From NCBI GenBank assembly GCA_902800625.1, contig CADCFG010000009.1, forward strand, positions 1 through 64,000: DNA of 64,000 nucleotides. Reading direction: 5' to 3'. Shown here piece after piece: positions 31,619-40,780 of the stretch. The notes beneath the pieces were generated by a model. That model ran no database searches and was not told the DNA's origin. It saw only the letters and a list, made by a program, of their open reading frames with translations. Position 1 is the first letter of the stretch, and every line of letters begins with the position of its first letter. This stretch comes from an uncultured Eubacteriales bacterium (GTDB taxonomy: Bacteria > Bacillota > Clostridia > Christensenellales > Aristaeellaceae). A program made the position numbers and the translations under genes.

Positions 31619-31622
31619 GGCT

Positions 31623-32729
31623 TCAGCCCTCCCTGTGGCGGTGGCGGAACTCCACCTTGTAGTTGATAAAGAACTCGCAGCCCAGCACGAAGAACAGTAT
31701 GATGCCGGTAATGATCTCGCTGGCATTTTCGTTCAGGCTGAACTGGCTGGCGATCTGGATGGCGCCCTTCTCCATGAACACCAGCATAAAGGAGACCAGC
31801 ATCATCGTGAACGTGTTCAGCTTGGAAAGCCAGGCGACGATGATGGCGGTGAACCCGCGGCCGCCCGCCAGGGTGGTGGAGATGGTGTGGCCGGAGCCGC
31901 TGACCAGCACGAAACCGGTCAGGCCGCACAGCGCGCCGGAGATGGCCATGGTGCGGATGATGACGGTCTTGACGTTGATGCCGGCATAGCGGGCGGTGTT
32001 CACGCTCTGGCCCACGTAGGCGATCTCATAGCCCTGCTTGGAATAGCGCAGGTACACGTACATGAACGCCGTCAGCGCCACGATGATCACCAGGTTCCAG
32101 CCGTAGGTCAGCTCGAACAGCGACGGCAGCCACCCGGCCTTGCCGGAGGCGTTGATGATGCCCACGCTGTTGGAGCCGGCGGGGTTCTCCCAGTAGACCA
32201 CGCAGAAGGCCACGAACTGGGTGGCCACATAGTTCATCATCAGGGTGAACAGCGTCTCGTTGGTGTTCCAGCCCGCCTTGAACAGCGCCGGGATCACGCC
32301 CCACACCATGCCGGACAGCACGGCGGCGCCGATCATGGCCAGGAACAGCACCGGCGTGGGCAGCTTGTCCGCGAAGTTGATCATCACCGCGGCGGTGGCC
32401 GTGGCGCCGATCAGCACCTGGCCCTCGCCGCCCACGTTCCAGAAGCGCATCTTGAACGCCGGCGTCAGCGCCACTGCCACCAGCAGCAGCGAAAGCGTGT
32501 CGCGGATGGTGACCCACAGGCGGCGGCTGGAGCCCACCGCGCCGTCGATCACCCCGGCATAGACCTCCACGGGATTCAGGCCCGTCAGCGCGATGATCAC
32601 GCCGCCGCAGACCACCAGCGCCAGCGCGATGGCCGCCAGGCGCACCCCGCAGGCCCGCAGAAAGCCGCAGTCCTCACGCTTGGAAATGTGCACCAGCGGC
32701 TCATGCATGCCGTGAATGTTCTTAGCCAT
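31623..32729 (-). CDS. ABC transporter permease, nucleoside/BMP family (first permease)
   Basis: 368 aa, about 9-10 transmembrane helices. The MRFWNVGGEGQVLIGATATAA segment is the hallmark of RnsC/NupP-type permeases, and YEIAYVGQSVNTARYAGINV is the ATPase-coupling loop. ATG at 32729 overlaps the ATPase stop (TGATG arrangement), and an upstream in-frame extension only shadows the ATPase gene. It is the integral-membrane half of the transporter. Confidence 0.9.
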   Translation of the reverse strand: MAKNIHGMHEPLVHISKREDCGFLRACGVRLAAIALALVVCGGVIIALTGLNPVEVYAGVIDGAVGSSRRLWVTIRDTLSLLLVAVALTPAFKMRFWNVGGEGQVLIGATATAAVMINFADKLPTPVLFLAMIGAAVLSGMVWGVIPALFKAGWNTNETLFTLMMNYVATQFVAFCVVYWENPAGSNSVGIINASGKAGWLPSLFELTYGWNLVIIVALTAFMYVYLRYSKQGYEIAYVGQSVNTARYAGINVKTVIIRTMAISGALCGLTGFVLVSGSGHTISTTLAGGRGFTAIIVAWLSKLNTFTMMLVSFMLVFMEKGAIQIASQFSLNENASEIITGIILFFVLGCEFFINYKVEFRHRHREG

Positions 32730-34261
32730 CAGTGCGCGCCCCCCTTTCCGGTATGGGTCATCAGCAGGCCGACTTCCTCTTTCGTGGTGGTGCGGGCATC
32801 CACGATGCCCGTCACCTTGCCGTCGCACAGCACCAGGATCCTGTCGCACAGCGCCAGCAGCACGTCCAGGTCCTCGCCCACGCACAGCACCGCCACGCCC
32901 CGCATCTTCTGCACGTTCAGCAGCGTATAGATGGTATAGGCCGAGTTGATGTCCAGCCCCCGCACCGGGTAGGCCACCATCAGCACGGTGGGCGCGGAAG
33001 CGATCTCACGCCCCACCAGCACCTTCTGCACATTGCCGCCGGACAGCTTGCCCACGGGCGTGGAAACGCCGGGAGTGACGATCTCCAGCGTGCCGATGAT
33101 GTGCTCCGCCAGGGTCTTCGGCGCGCGCCGGTCGGCCCAGAAGAAGCCGCCCTTCTTGTAGCTGCGGATCATCATGTTGTCCACCATGTCCATCGCGCCC
33201 ACCAGGCCCATGCCCAGCCGGTCCTCCGGCACGAAGGACAGCTTGATGCCCAGGCGGCTGATCTCCACGGCGGAGAGCTTGGTAATATCCATCATCTCTG
33301 TGTCCGGCGGATAGTATTCGATCTCGCCGGACTCCTTGGGCGTCAGGCCCGCGATGGACTCCAGCAGCTCCTTCTGGCCGCTGCCGGCCACGCCCGCGAT
33401 GCCCAGGATCTCGCCGCCGTTGGCGGTAAAGGAGGCGTGGTTCAGGGTGATGACGCCCTCTTTGTTCACGCAGGTGATGTCCTTCACCTTCAGCCGCAGC
33501 TCGGGGTTCACCGGGTCGGGCCGCTCGATGTCCAGCGTCACCTTCTTGCCCACCATCATCTCGGTGAGGCTCTCCACAGTGGCCTCTTTCGTCTCCACGG
33601 TGCCAATATACCTGCCCTTGTGCAGCACGGCCACCCGGTCGGAAAGGGCCAGCACCTCGTTCAGCTTGTGGGTGATGATGATGATGGCGTTGCCGGCGTC
33701 GCGCATGTTGCGCAGCACGGCAAACAGCGCGTCCGTCTCCTGGGGCGTCAGCACGGCGGTGGGCTCGTCCAGAATCAGTATGTTCGCGCCGCGGTAGAGC
33801 ATCTTCACGATCTCCACCGTCTGCTTCTCCGACACGCTCATCTCATAGATCTTCTTGAACGGGTCGATGTCAAAGCCGTACTTGTGGGCCAGCTTGCTGA
33901 TGCGGGTGGCCACGGCGGTGATATCCAGCTTCGTGGGGCCGGACAGCCCCAGCACGATGTTCTCCGCCGCGGTGAGCACGTCCACGAGCTTGAAGTGCTG
34001 GTGGATCATGCCGATGCCCAGCGGGAAGGCGTCCTTCGGGCTGCGGATGGTCACTTCCTCGCCATGCACGAAGATCTGCCCCTCGTCCGGATAGTAGATG
34101 CCGGAGATCATGTTCATCAGCGTGGTCTTGCCGCTGCCATTCTCGCCCAGTATGGCCAGGATCTCCCCGTCCCGCACGGACAGGTTGATCCGGTCGTTGG
34201 CGATCACCTTGCCGAACCGCTTGGATATGTTCCTTAGCTCGATGGCATTCGCGTCCTTCAC
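32729..34261 (-). CDS. ABC transporter ATPase with two nucleotide-binding domains (NupO/RnsB-like)
   Basis: 510 aa. The first domain has Walker A GENGSGKTT near 39, a divergent signature MSVSEKQTVEIVK, and Walker B ILILDEPTAVLTPQE. The second domain has GIAGVAGSGQKELLESIAG in the Walker A position (lacking GKT), KLSGGNVQKVLVGRE as signature and VLMVAYPVRGLD as Walker B. This is normal for sugar/nucleoside BMP-type transporters with one degenerate site. GTG start with GGGGGA 7 bp upstream. The usual lipoprotein binding protein (BmpA/NupN) is not upstream, so it must be elsewhere or shared. Confidence 0.92.
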   Translation of the reverse strand: MKDANAIELRNISKRFGKVIANDRINLSVRDGEILAILGENGSGKTTLMNMISGIYYPDEGQIFVHGEEVTIRSPKDAFPLGIGMIHQHFKLVDVLTAAENIVLGLSGPTKLDITAVATRISKLAHKYGFDIDPFKKIYEMSVSEKQTVEIVKMLYRGANILILDEPTAVLTPQETDALFAVLRNMRDAGNAIIIITHKLNEVLALSDRVAVLHKGRYIGTVETKEATVESLTEMMVGKKVTLDIERPDPVNPELRLKVKDITCVNKEGVITLNHASFTANGGEILGIAGVAGSGQKELLESIAGLTPKESGEIEYYPPDTEMMDITKLSAVEISRLGIKLSFVPEDRLGMGLVGAMDMVDNMMIRSYKKGGFFWADRRAPKTLAEHIIGTLEIVTPGVSTPVGKLSGGNVQKVLVGREIASAPTVLMVAYPVRGLDINSAYTIYTLLNVQKMRGVAVLCVGEDLDVLLALCDRILVLCDGKVTGIVDARTTTKEEVGLLMTHTGKGGAH

Positions 34262-34733
34262 CCGGTAATCCCCCTTTGCGGGCAGTGCCCGCTGACATTC
34301 GCTTCCGCGCTGTCGGTCCCGCTGCCAGCGCCAATGGCGCCAGCGCTCGCGTCGGCGTATGCGGATAATGATACAGTTTGATTATACCATGTATGGCCGT
34401 CCTTCCGCGACAGTTCATTGCAAATTTACGGTTATATTTGTCGAAGCGCGGCCCACGGCGCGTTTCGCTTGTCATAAGGCTGTGCTTATGGTACTATTAG
34501 GACAGCCGCCCCGTGATAGAGGAACAGCGAGGCATGGGACGGGGCTGCCGGCGGCCCGCTTGCACGTGCGCCGACGCGTCTGAAACCATGCCGCCAAAAT
34601 AGTCCCGTTCCCCAGTTCCCTGTCCGAAACAGGTTTGGCCAAGAAGCCGAAATACGATTATGGAAAACACAGATTCCCCGCGCCTGAATCAATGGCGCGG
34701 GGAATCGTCTTCAATTGGCGTCAGCAAACGGGG
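34262..34733. other. Intergenic region upstream of the ATPase gene
   Basis: No gene. On the minus strand a TATAAT (34386-34381) precedes a GC-rich leader with GCGCC/GGCGC and GCGGGCA/TGCCCGC hairpins, the second directly before the ATPase ribosome binding site. Positions 34579-34637 are a truncated three-hairpin element (copy D: TCTGAAACCATGCCGCC plus the middle-hairpin sequence). Confidence 0.6.
34662..34706 (-). terminator. Terminator of the ior operon
   Basis: GATTCCCCGCGCC/GGCGCGGGGAATC stem with loop TGAATCAAT on the plus strand, followed on the minus strand by TGTGTTTTCC. The loop closely matches that of the ilvE terminator at 52530. Confidence 0.8.
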
Positions 34734-35312
34734 TCAAGCGTCCAGCGCCTGCCGGCCCAGCTGGAACGCCTTTTTGTTCATCTCCAGGAACTTCGCCGGC
34801 ACGGTCTCCTCGATGGCCTTGATCCAGGCCGCCTCGGGGATGTCCATGCGCCTGGACAGCACGCCGATCAGCACCACGTTCACGGCCTTGGCGCTGCCGG
34901 CCTGCTCGGCCAGGGCCAGCGCGTCCACGGCGGTGACGTCGGCCATGGCGGACAGCTTCTCCACGATGCCCTCGGGGTATTCCATCGCGCCGGTGATGAC
35001 GGGCATGGGCCAGGTCTTCTGGGTGTTGGTCAGCAGCACGCCGCCCTCCTTCAGGTAGCTGATCCAGCGCGCGGACTCCAGGATCTCGAAGGAGAGGATG
35101 TAGTCGGCCTCGCCCTGGTCCACGATGGGCGAATACACCTTATCGCCGTACTTCACATAGGTCACCACGCTGCCGCCGCGCTGGCTCATGCCGTGCACCT
35201 CGGAAAGCTTCACGTCATAGCCCGCGCCCAGCAGCACGTTGCCCAGCAGCTTGGAGGCCAACAGGGTACCCTGCCCGCCCACACCGACGATCATAATGGA
35301 AGTGGTCTTCAT
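34734..35312 (-). CDS. iorB: Indolepyruvate:ferredoxin oxidoreductase, beta subunit
   Basis: 192 aa, the gamma-type pyruvate-ferredoxin oxidoreductase domain. It begins MKTTSIMIVGVGGQGTLLASKLLGNVLL (Gly-rich loop), followed by SEVHGMSQRGGSVVTYVKYG, the family signature. With IorA it oxidatively decarboxylates aryl pyruvates (from Trp, Phe, Tyr) to acyl-CoA while reducing ferredoxin. Its ATG overlaps the iorA stop by 4 bp (ATGA). A longer open frame upstream is only a shadow of iorA. Confidence 0.93.
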   Translation of the reverse strand: MKTTSIMIVGVGGQGTLLASKLLGNVLLGAGYDVKLSEVHGMSQRGGSVVTYVKYGDKVYSPIVDQGEADYILSFEILESARWISYLKEGGVLLTNTQKTWPMPVITGAMEYPEGIVEKLSAMADVTAVDALALAEQAGSAKAVNVVLIGVLSRRMDIPEAAWIKAIEETVPAKFLEMNKKAFQLGRQALDA

Positions 35313-37048
35313 TCCTTTTCGCCTCCCTCGAACGCGCCGAATTTGCACATCTGCTCGCACAGGCCGCAGCCCACGCAGATGGTGGGGTCGATGGTGGCCT
35401 TTTTGTTCACGAACCGTATCGCCGGGCAGCCGATCTTCATGCAGCTGCGGCAGCCCTTGCACTTGTCCGGATCGATGGACAGCGGGGGCTTGGCCTTCAC
35501 GTACTTCAGCAGCTGGCAGGGCCGCCTGACGATGATGACGCTGGGGGCGTCGGCGGCGATCTCCTCCCGGATGGCGTCCTCGGTGGCGGCCATGTCGTGG
35601 GGGTCGACCACGCGCACGCGCTCGATGCCCATGGCGCGGCACACGTCCTCGATCCTGATGGGATAGGTCGGCTCGTTCTTCAGCGTCAGGCCCGTGGTGG
35701 GGTTCTGCTGGTGGCCGGTCATGCCGGTGATGGAGTTGTCCAGCACAAGCACCGTGGCGATGGACTTGTTGTAGGCCAGGTTCACCACGCCGGTGATGCC
35801 GGAATGCATGAAGGTGCTGTCGCCGATGACGGCCACGGACCTGCGCGCGGCCTCCTCGCCCAGGATCTTGGTGAAGCCGTGGGCCATGCCGATGGAGGCG
35901 CCCATGCACAGCACGCTGTCCACCGCGTTCAGCGGCGCGCCGCTGCCCAGGGTGTAGCAGCCGATGTCGCCCAGCACGGTCAACTTCAGCTTGGAGAGCA
36001 CCGAGAACAGCCCGCGATGGGGGCAGCCGGGGCACATCACCGGCGGGCGGCCGGGCACGGCCTCGTCATAGGTGTTGAACTTGGGAAGCGCCTCGCCCAT
36101 GGCGGCGCGCAGCTTGTTCTGGGAAAGCTCGCCCAGGTATCCGAAGATGTCCTTGCCGCCGTCCACGCGGATGCCGTTTGCGCGCAGATGGCGCTCGATG
36201 ACGCCATCCAGCTCCTCCACCACGATCAGCCTGTCCACCTTCGCGGCGAAGTCGCGGATCTTCTGGACCGGCATCGGGTTCACCATGCCCAGCTTCAGCA
36301 CGCTGGCCCGGGGGAAGGCTTCCTTCACATACAGATAGCAGGTACCGGAGGTGACGAAGCCAATGGACGTGTCCCCCATCTCCACCCGGTTCAGGGGCGT
36401 GGTCTCGGCGAAGGCCTGCATCTCCACCAGCCGCTTTTCCACCTCGATGTGGCGCTTGACGGCATTGGCCGGAGCGGCCACGTTCTTCTGCGGGTTCTTT
36501 TCGTAGGGCCTGATGGCCTTCTCCTGGCGGTCGTGCAGCTCCACCAGGCTCTGGGAATGGGCCACGCGGGTGCAAGTGCGCAGGATCACGGGGGTGTCGA
36601 AGCGCTCGGAAATCTCGTAGGCCTCGCCCACGAACGCGGCGCACTCGCCAGAGTCCGACGGCTCCAGCATGGGCAGCTTCGCGGCGATGGCGTAGTGGCG
36701 GCTGTCCTGCTCGTTCTGGCTGGAGTGCATGCCCGGATCGTCCGCCACGCACACCACCATGCCGCCGTTCACGCCGTTGTAGGAGGCGGTGAACAGCGGG
36801 TCCGCCGCCACGTTGAAGCCCACGTGCTTCATGGCGCAGAAGCTGCGCGCGCCGGCCAGGCTGGCGCCCACGGCGCTCTCCGCGGCCACCTTCTCGTTGG
36901 GCGCCCACTCGGCGTAAATCTCGTCATACAACGCCGCCTGCTCCGTGATCTCGGTGGACGGCGTGCCCGGATAGGACGACACAAAACGGCAGCCCGCTTC
37001 GTACAGTCCGCGCGCTACCGCCTGGTTGCCCAGCATCAGCTTTTTCAT
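35309..37048 (-). CDS. iorA: Indolepyruvate:ferredoxin oxidoreductase, alpha subunit
   Basis: 579 aa. The N-terminal PFOR domain (SSYPGTPSTEITEQ near 25, then SAVGASLAGARSFCAMKHVGFNVAADPLF) is followed by a middle domain and the TPP-binding domain with CPGCPHRGLF, GDIGCYTLG and GDSTFMHSGITGVVNLAYN. At the C-terminus are two ferredoxin motifs, CKGCRSCMKIGCP and CVGCGLCEQMC, for two 4Fe-4S clusters. Key enzyme of amino-acid fermentation in strict anaerobes. A promoter with exact 17-bp spacing lies 57 bp upstream. Confidence 0.95.
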   Translation of the reverse strand: MKKLMLGNQAVARGLYEAGCRFVSSYPGTPSTEITEQAALYDEIYAEWAPNEKVAAESAVGASLAGARSFCAMKHVGFNVAADPLFTASYNGVNGGMVVCVADDPGMHSSQNEQDSRHYAIAAKLPMLEPSDSGECAAFVGEAYEISERFDTPVILRTCTRVAHSQSLVELHDRQEKAIRPYEKNPQKNVAAPANAVKRHIEVEKRLVEMQAFAETTPLNRVEMGDTSIGFVTSGTCYLYVKEAFPRASVLKLGMVNPMPVQKIRDFAAKVDRLIVVEELDGVIERHLRANGIRVDGGKDIFGYLGELSQNKLRAAMGEALPKFNTYDEAVPGRPPVMCPGCPHRGLFSVLSKLKLTVLGDIGCYTLGSGAPLNAVDSVLCMGASIGMAHGFTKILGEEAARRSVAVIGDSTFMHSGITGVVNLAYNKSIATVLVLDNSITGMTGHQQNPTTGLTLKNEPTYPIRIEDVCRAMGIERVRVVDPHDMAATEDAIREEIAADAPSVIIVRRPCQLLKYVKAKPPLSIDPDKCKGCRSCMKIGCPAIRFVNKKATIDPTICVGCGLCEQMCKFGAFEGGEKE

Positions 37049-37104
37049 GGTCCATTCTTCCTTTCAAGTCCAGCGCGACATTTGTCGAATATGCGCTATA
37101 CTTT

Positions 37105-37133
37105 ATTATAGCACATGGATAAAGATCGCGCAA
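37105..37133 (-). promoter_or_regulatory. Promoter of iorAB
   Basis: Minus strand TTGCGC (37133-37128), 17 bp, TATAAT (37110-37105). Confidence 0.7.
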
Positions 37134-37247
37134 GGAAATTGATAAGTAAATGCACGCATGCGCAATTCCGATAAGATGAATCGCGCTTTCGCGGCCCATC
37201 AATACAGGGCGCAATCAAGCGTAAAACGCGATAATCTCCATACAAAC

Positions 37248-37273
37248 GGGAACCGCCCCTCGAGGCGGTCCCC
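37248..37273 (-). terminator. Hairpin after the PG-binding protein gene
   Basis: GGGGACCGCCTC/GGGCGGTTCCC hairpin about 22 bp after the stop on the minus strand, then GTTTGT. Plausible terminator with a weak T-run. Confidence 0.55.
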
Positions 37274-37294
37274 GCTGTGTCTGTATGGGTTTTC

Positions 37295-39145
37295 TTACGG
37301 CTGTTCGCTGTACAGTTTGGCCTGGAAATTGCCGTCGGCGATGCCGTTGGCCTCCATGCCGAAGGCCGCCTGGGCCTTCTTCACGGCGTTCTCGGTCATG
37401 GCGCCGTAGCCGCCATCGGCCCGGCCGTCATAGTAGCCCAGCTCCCGCAGCCGCAGCTGCAGGTTCACCACCAATTCGCCGGTGGAGCTGGTGTTCAGCG
37501 TCTCATAGTTCACGTCGGACTCAGGCGCGGGCGTGGGACGGGGCGCGCCTTCGAACAGCTTCTGCTGGAAGTCGTTGTCGGCGATGCCGTTGGCCTCCAT
37601 GCCGAAGGCTTCCTGGGCGGCCTTGATGGCGTCCTCGGTCATCTGGCCGAAGGAGCCGTCGGCGGTGCCGGTCAGGTAGCCCAGGTCGATCAGCCGCTGC
37701 TGCATGGCGGCGACGTCGTCGCTCTTGATGCCGCGCTGCAGGGTGCCGTAGACGATCTCCGGCTCCTCCTCCACCTCGTCGCTCTCCAGCTGGAACAGGA
37801 TCTGCTGGGGCACGCCGTCGTTGTAGGTGGTGACGACCAGATAGGCCATCTCCTCCCGTTCGGTGGAGTACTCATAGCGCTTGTACAGCATCTGGGGCAC
37901 GTTGGTATTCAGGGCCACATTGTAATTGCCGCCCATCTCCGCGTCCATCAGCTGATAGCCGCGCTCCACGGTGTCGCCGGATTCGCTGCGCAGAGTGATG
38001 TCCACCACGTTCTGGGGCACGATGGTGGTCTCGCCGGTGTAGTCGTCCAGGATCAGCTCGAAGCCGGCGCCGGCCTCGTTGCCCTGGAGCTTGTACACGG
38101 TGGAATACTTGTTGGCGAAGTCGGTGGGCCGCATGAACTGCTTCATGGTCTGGGTGAATTTGACGGTCTCATAGGGATCGTCGGTAGCTTCCACGCGGGC
38201 GTTGCCGTCGGCCTTGACCTGGGTGGCATAGGTGAAGCTCTCGCCGTAGGGCACGATGGCGATCACCTGCGGGCCGTCCGGATTCTGGGGCACGGCAAGC
38301 TCCCCAGCGGGGGTCTCCTCGCTGGAGGCCTCCTCCGCAGGAGCGGCCTCGGCGGGTGCGTTCTCCTCGGCCTCGGATTCGCCGTTCTCGTCCTCCAGGT
38401 TCAGATACTCCTCGGGCACCTCGGCCTCGGCGGGATCGAATTCGCCCACCTCGTCGGAGGACAGGCCAGCAGACTGATCGGGTTCGGCTTCCACGGCCGC
38501 TACCTCCGCGCTCTGCTCGACGGGCTCCTCCGCCGCGGGCTCCTCCGCCGCGGGCTCTTCAGCGACGGGCTCCTCGGCGACCGGCTCTTCGGCGGGCGCT
38601 TCAACCGCGGGCTCCTCAGCCGTAGCTTCCTCTGCGGGCGCTTCTTCGGCAGTGGGTTCTTCTTCGGCGGCGGGCGCTTCGTCCGCAGGCTCGCCTGCGA
38701 TGGCGGAGGCTACGGCGTTCTCCTCCTCGGCGGGCTCCTCCAGGGAGGTCTCCTGCTCGGCCTCGGGGAAGGCCACGTCCTCGGACTGGACCTCGGCCTC
38801 GGGGGCAGCGACGTCCTGATCGTCCTCGGGGAAGATACCCTCGTCAGCGGTACCCTCGGTGTTGTCGAACAGTTCCCAGCCGAATCCATCCTCCGCGTCC
38901 GCATCCTCCTCCGGCTCGGCCTCGGCCGGCTCGGTGAGCTGCGGCGCGACGGTCACCTCGGGCGCGACCACGGCGGCGTCCCTGGGCTTGGTGTTGTTGT
39001 ACCACCGGCCCGCCAGCACGCCGGCCACCGCGCCGACGATGAACAGCAGCACGCCCAGGATGGCCATGCGCCTGCGATACTGCTTGCGCAGACGGCGCAT
39101 ACGGGCCTTCGAGGCGGCGCTCTGTCTTGCGGAATTGTCTTTCAT
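37295..39145 (-). CDS. Membrane-anchored protein with Glu/Ala/Pro repeats and two peptidoglycan-binding domains
   Basis: 616 aa. A basic cytoplasmic N-terminus (RMRRLRKQYRRR) leads to one transmembrane helix (about 27-48). An extracellular acidic low-complexity region (about 70-290) is made of AEEPxAEE-type units encoded near 38500-38800. An unassigned globular domain (about 300-450; EYSTEREEMAYLVVTTYNDGVPQQILFQ) and two PG_binding_1 domains (about 460-515 and 555-612; KSDDVAAMQQRLIDLGYL and LVVNLQLRLRELGYYDG) follow. It probably spans the wall and binds peptidoglycan peptides. AGGAGG precedes ATG at 39145. Confidence 0.85.
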   Translation of the reverse strand: MKDNSARQSAASKARMRRLRKQYRRRMAILGVLLFIVGAVAGVLAGRWYNNTKPRDAAVVAPEVTVAPQLTEPAEAEPEEDADAEDGFGWELFDNTEGTADEGIFPEDDQDVAAPEAEVQSEDVAFPEAEQETSLEEPAEEENAVASAIAGEPADEAPAAEEEPTAEEAPAEEATAEEPAVEAPAEEPVAEEPVAEEPAAEEPAAEEPVEQSAEVAAVEAEPDQSAGLSSDEVGEFDPAEAEVPEEYLNLEDENGESEAEENAPAEAAPAEEASSEETPAGELAVPQNPDGPQVIAIVPYGESFTYATQVKADGNARVEATDDPYETVKFTQTMKQFMRPTDFANKYSTVYKLQGNEAGAGFELILDDYTGETTIVPQNVVDITLRSESGDTVERGYQLMDAEMGGNYNVALNTNVPQMLYKRYEYSTEREEMAYLVVTTYNDGVPQQILFQLESDEVEEEPEIVYGTLQRGIKSDDVAAMQQRLIDLGYLTGTADGSFGQMTEDAIKAAQEAFGMEANGIADNDFQQKLFEGAPRPTPAPESDVNYETLNTSSTGELVVNLQLRLRELGYYDGRADGGYGAMTENAVKKAQAAFGMEANGIADGNFQAKLYSEQP

Positions 39146-39283
39146 ATCGCTATTCCTCCTGTATTTGAAGAAAGTTATACCTATTAACATTATAGCCGCC
39201 GTGCCAAAGGAGCGTCAAGGCAGAACCATGGCACGGGGGCTAAAATATCTTGATGAAATTGTGACCGCCCGGGGGTTCGGATA

Positions 39284-39814
39284 TTAGACGCCGATTTCCT
39301 CCTTTTGATTCAATTCCTCCACGCTGGGCAGGTCGGCCAGGGTCTCCATGCCGAAATGCTGGAGGAATTTGTCGGTGGTACCGTAGAGGATGGGCCGGCC
39401 CAGGGTCTCCCGGCGCCCCTGTTCCTCGATGAATCCCTTGTTCAACAGGCTCTGCACCGAGTAATCGCACTTCACGCCGCGCACGGCCTCGATGTCGCCC
39501 TTGGTGACGGGCTGGCGATAGGCAATGATGGACAGCGTCTCCAGCACGGCCTGGGACAGGGGCTGCTTCTGCAGCGGCTGCAGGAACGCCTCCACCTGCT
39601 CGGCATACTTGGGGCAGATGGACAGGAACACGGTCTCCCCGCTGCGGTTCAGCTGAAGGCCCCTGTTCTCCAGCGCCAGGTGATCCCCCAGCGCCGCCAG
39701 CGCCTCGTTCAGCTCCGACACCGTCAGGTTCATGGCGTGGGCCAGCGCGTCCGTGCGCACCGGGTCCCCCGACACGAACAGGATCGCCTCGATGATCGCC
39801 GATAAGTTCTCCAT
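39284..39814 (-). CDS. scpB: Segregation and condensation protein B
   Basis: 176 aa. Tandem winged helices are typical of ScpB: an N-terminal LSAIIEAILFVSGDPVRTDALAHA, a central LSQAVLETLSIIAYRQPVTKGDIEAVRGV (the family hallmark) and RRETLGRPILYGTTDKFLQHFG. It forms the SMC-ScpA-ScpB condensin that organises and segregates the nucleoid. ScpA, usually directly upstream, is not in the adjacent DNA, so the pair is split here. Confidence 0.94.
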   Translation of the reverse strand: MENLSAIIEAILFVSGDPVRTDALAHAMNLTVSELNEALAALGDHLALENRGLQLNRSGETVFLSICPKYAEQVEAFLQPLQKQPLSQAVLETLSIIAYRQPVTKGDIEAVRGVKCDYSVQSLLNKGFIEEQGRRETLGRPILYGTTDKFLQHFGMETLADLPSVEELNQKEEIGV

Positions 39815-40112
39815 GACTTACGCCTCTTTCCTCTGTATGCCGGGATATTTTATCACATTGTGGGGGTGGTGGCAAGTTAATGTTGGTGTGCGCTCCACTC
39901 CAGCAGGAATGGTGGCCACTATTCCTATTGCCTGTTCCCTATTGCCCATTCCCTGTTCCCTAATCCCCCGAATTATGACAGAAACCGTCAATCTGGGCAA
40001 TTGTTTCACATTTATTACAAATCCATTGCAAGCCATTGCAGAATGATGTATAATCGCAGTTGCGAATGAAAGAAATCACAGTCCCACCGGACTTGGATGG
40101 AAGGCGGTAACC
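39815..40112. repeat. Intergenic repeat of ATTCCCTGTTCCCTA units plus promoter region
   Basis: Positions 39919-39965 carry iterated TATTCCTATTGCCTGTTCCCTATTGCC-like units, a dispersed low-complexity type. The DNA after it is AT-rich and contains the promoter of the 40113 gene. No gene. Confidence 0.6.
40026..40054 (+). promoter_or_regulatory. Promoter of the SleB-like gene
   Basis: TTGCAA (40026-40031), 17 bp, TATAAT (40049-40054). Confidence 0.7.
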
Positions 40113-40517
40113 ATGCGGAAATGGATAGCCCTGCTGGCGCTGGCGGCGCTGCTGGCCTGCGCCCTGGTCCCGAACGTCAGCTTCACCGAGGACAAGAACA
40201 CGGTGCTGCTGGCCCGGGCCATCTACGCCCTGGCGCGCAACGACAGCTATGACGCCAAGCTGGCCATCGGCACGGTGGCCATGAACCGGCTGGACAGCGT
40301 GTGGTTCGCGGACGATCTGGGCGGCGTGCTGAACGAGCAGCACCAATTCCCCATCGGCAGCCGCTATGACGCCGAGAGCCTTCGCGCCGCCCACGCGGTG
40401 CTGTCCGGCAGGCGCGTCCTGGGGCCCGAGGCGCTGCACTACCAGTCCCTGGCCGCCTCCCAGCCCCGCACCGACTCCCCCCTGGCCGTGATCGGCGGCT
40501 TCGCGTTCTACGGCTGA
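40113..40517 (+). CDS. Secreted SleB-like cell wall hydrolase, catalytic Glu apparently lost
   Basis: 134 aa. The signal peptide (ALLALAALLACALVPNVSF) is followed directly by a Hydrolase_2/SleB-like domain: LLARAIYALARNDSYDAKLAIGTVAMNRLDS, then HQFPIG and ALHYQSL. In spore cortex-lytic SleB/CwlJ the equivalent of YALARND reads YGEARGE with the catalytic Glu; here Leu occupies that position. It may therefore be inactive, binding-only, or use another acid. It has its own promoter and a strong terminator. Confidence 0.8.
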   Translation: MRKWIALLALAALLACALVPNVSFTEDKNTVLLARAIYALARNDSYDAKLAIGTVAMNRLDSVWFADDLGGVLNEQHQFPIGSRYDAESLRAAHAVLSGRRVLGPEALHYQSLAASQPRTDSPLAVIGGFAFYG

Positions 40518-40530
40518 TCCCCGCAATTCA

Positions 40531-40558
40531 AAACCCGCACGATGGTGCGGGTTTTTTG
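40531..40558 (+). terminator. Terminator of the SleB-like gene
   Basis: AAACCCGCAC, GATG loop, GTGCGGG, TTTTTT. Confidence 0.93.
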
Positions 40559-40648
40559 TTGGATCATCAGCCGCAAATGATGCGAAGCCCATGAATCGAT
40601 CTATATTGCATGAGGAAACGCCGCCCGGCTTCATCCCTTCTTGTGGGC

Positions 40649-40777
40649 CTACAGGAATATTTCGATGATGTTGCGGCCGTTTACCAGACGGCATTTCACC
40701 TGTTTTGCCATTCTCTTCAGAATCGTCGCGCCCAGACCGTCGTCGTCCTGCCCGAAGGGGTTGAAGGGCGCGGCCCC
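40649..40777 (-). pseudogene. C-terminal remnant of an ABC-HATPase fusion gene
   Basis: A 42-codon open stretch ending at TAG (40651-40649) reads NPFGQDDDGLGATILKRMA...NGRNIIEIFL. It aligns without gaps to the last 40 residues of the intact fusion protein at 41783 (NPFEQDEEGLGVTILKKMA...NGHNTIDISL), including the GLG ATP-lid motif. It is in frame with, and separated only by one TGA and one codon from, the SBP gene at 40781. It lacks the rest of the gene and any start site. It is a leftover of a tandem duplication. Confidence 0.82.
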
Positions 40778-40780
40778 GAT

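Noticed and set aside
34262..34390. Purine riboswitch before the nucleoside transporter operon
   Set aside because: The purine riboswitch core was not found; only GC-rich hairpins are present.
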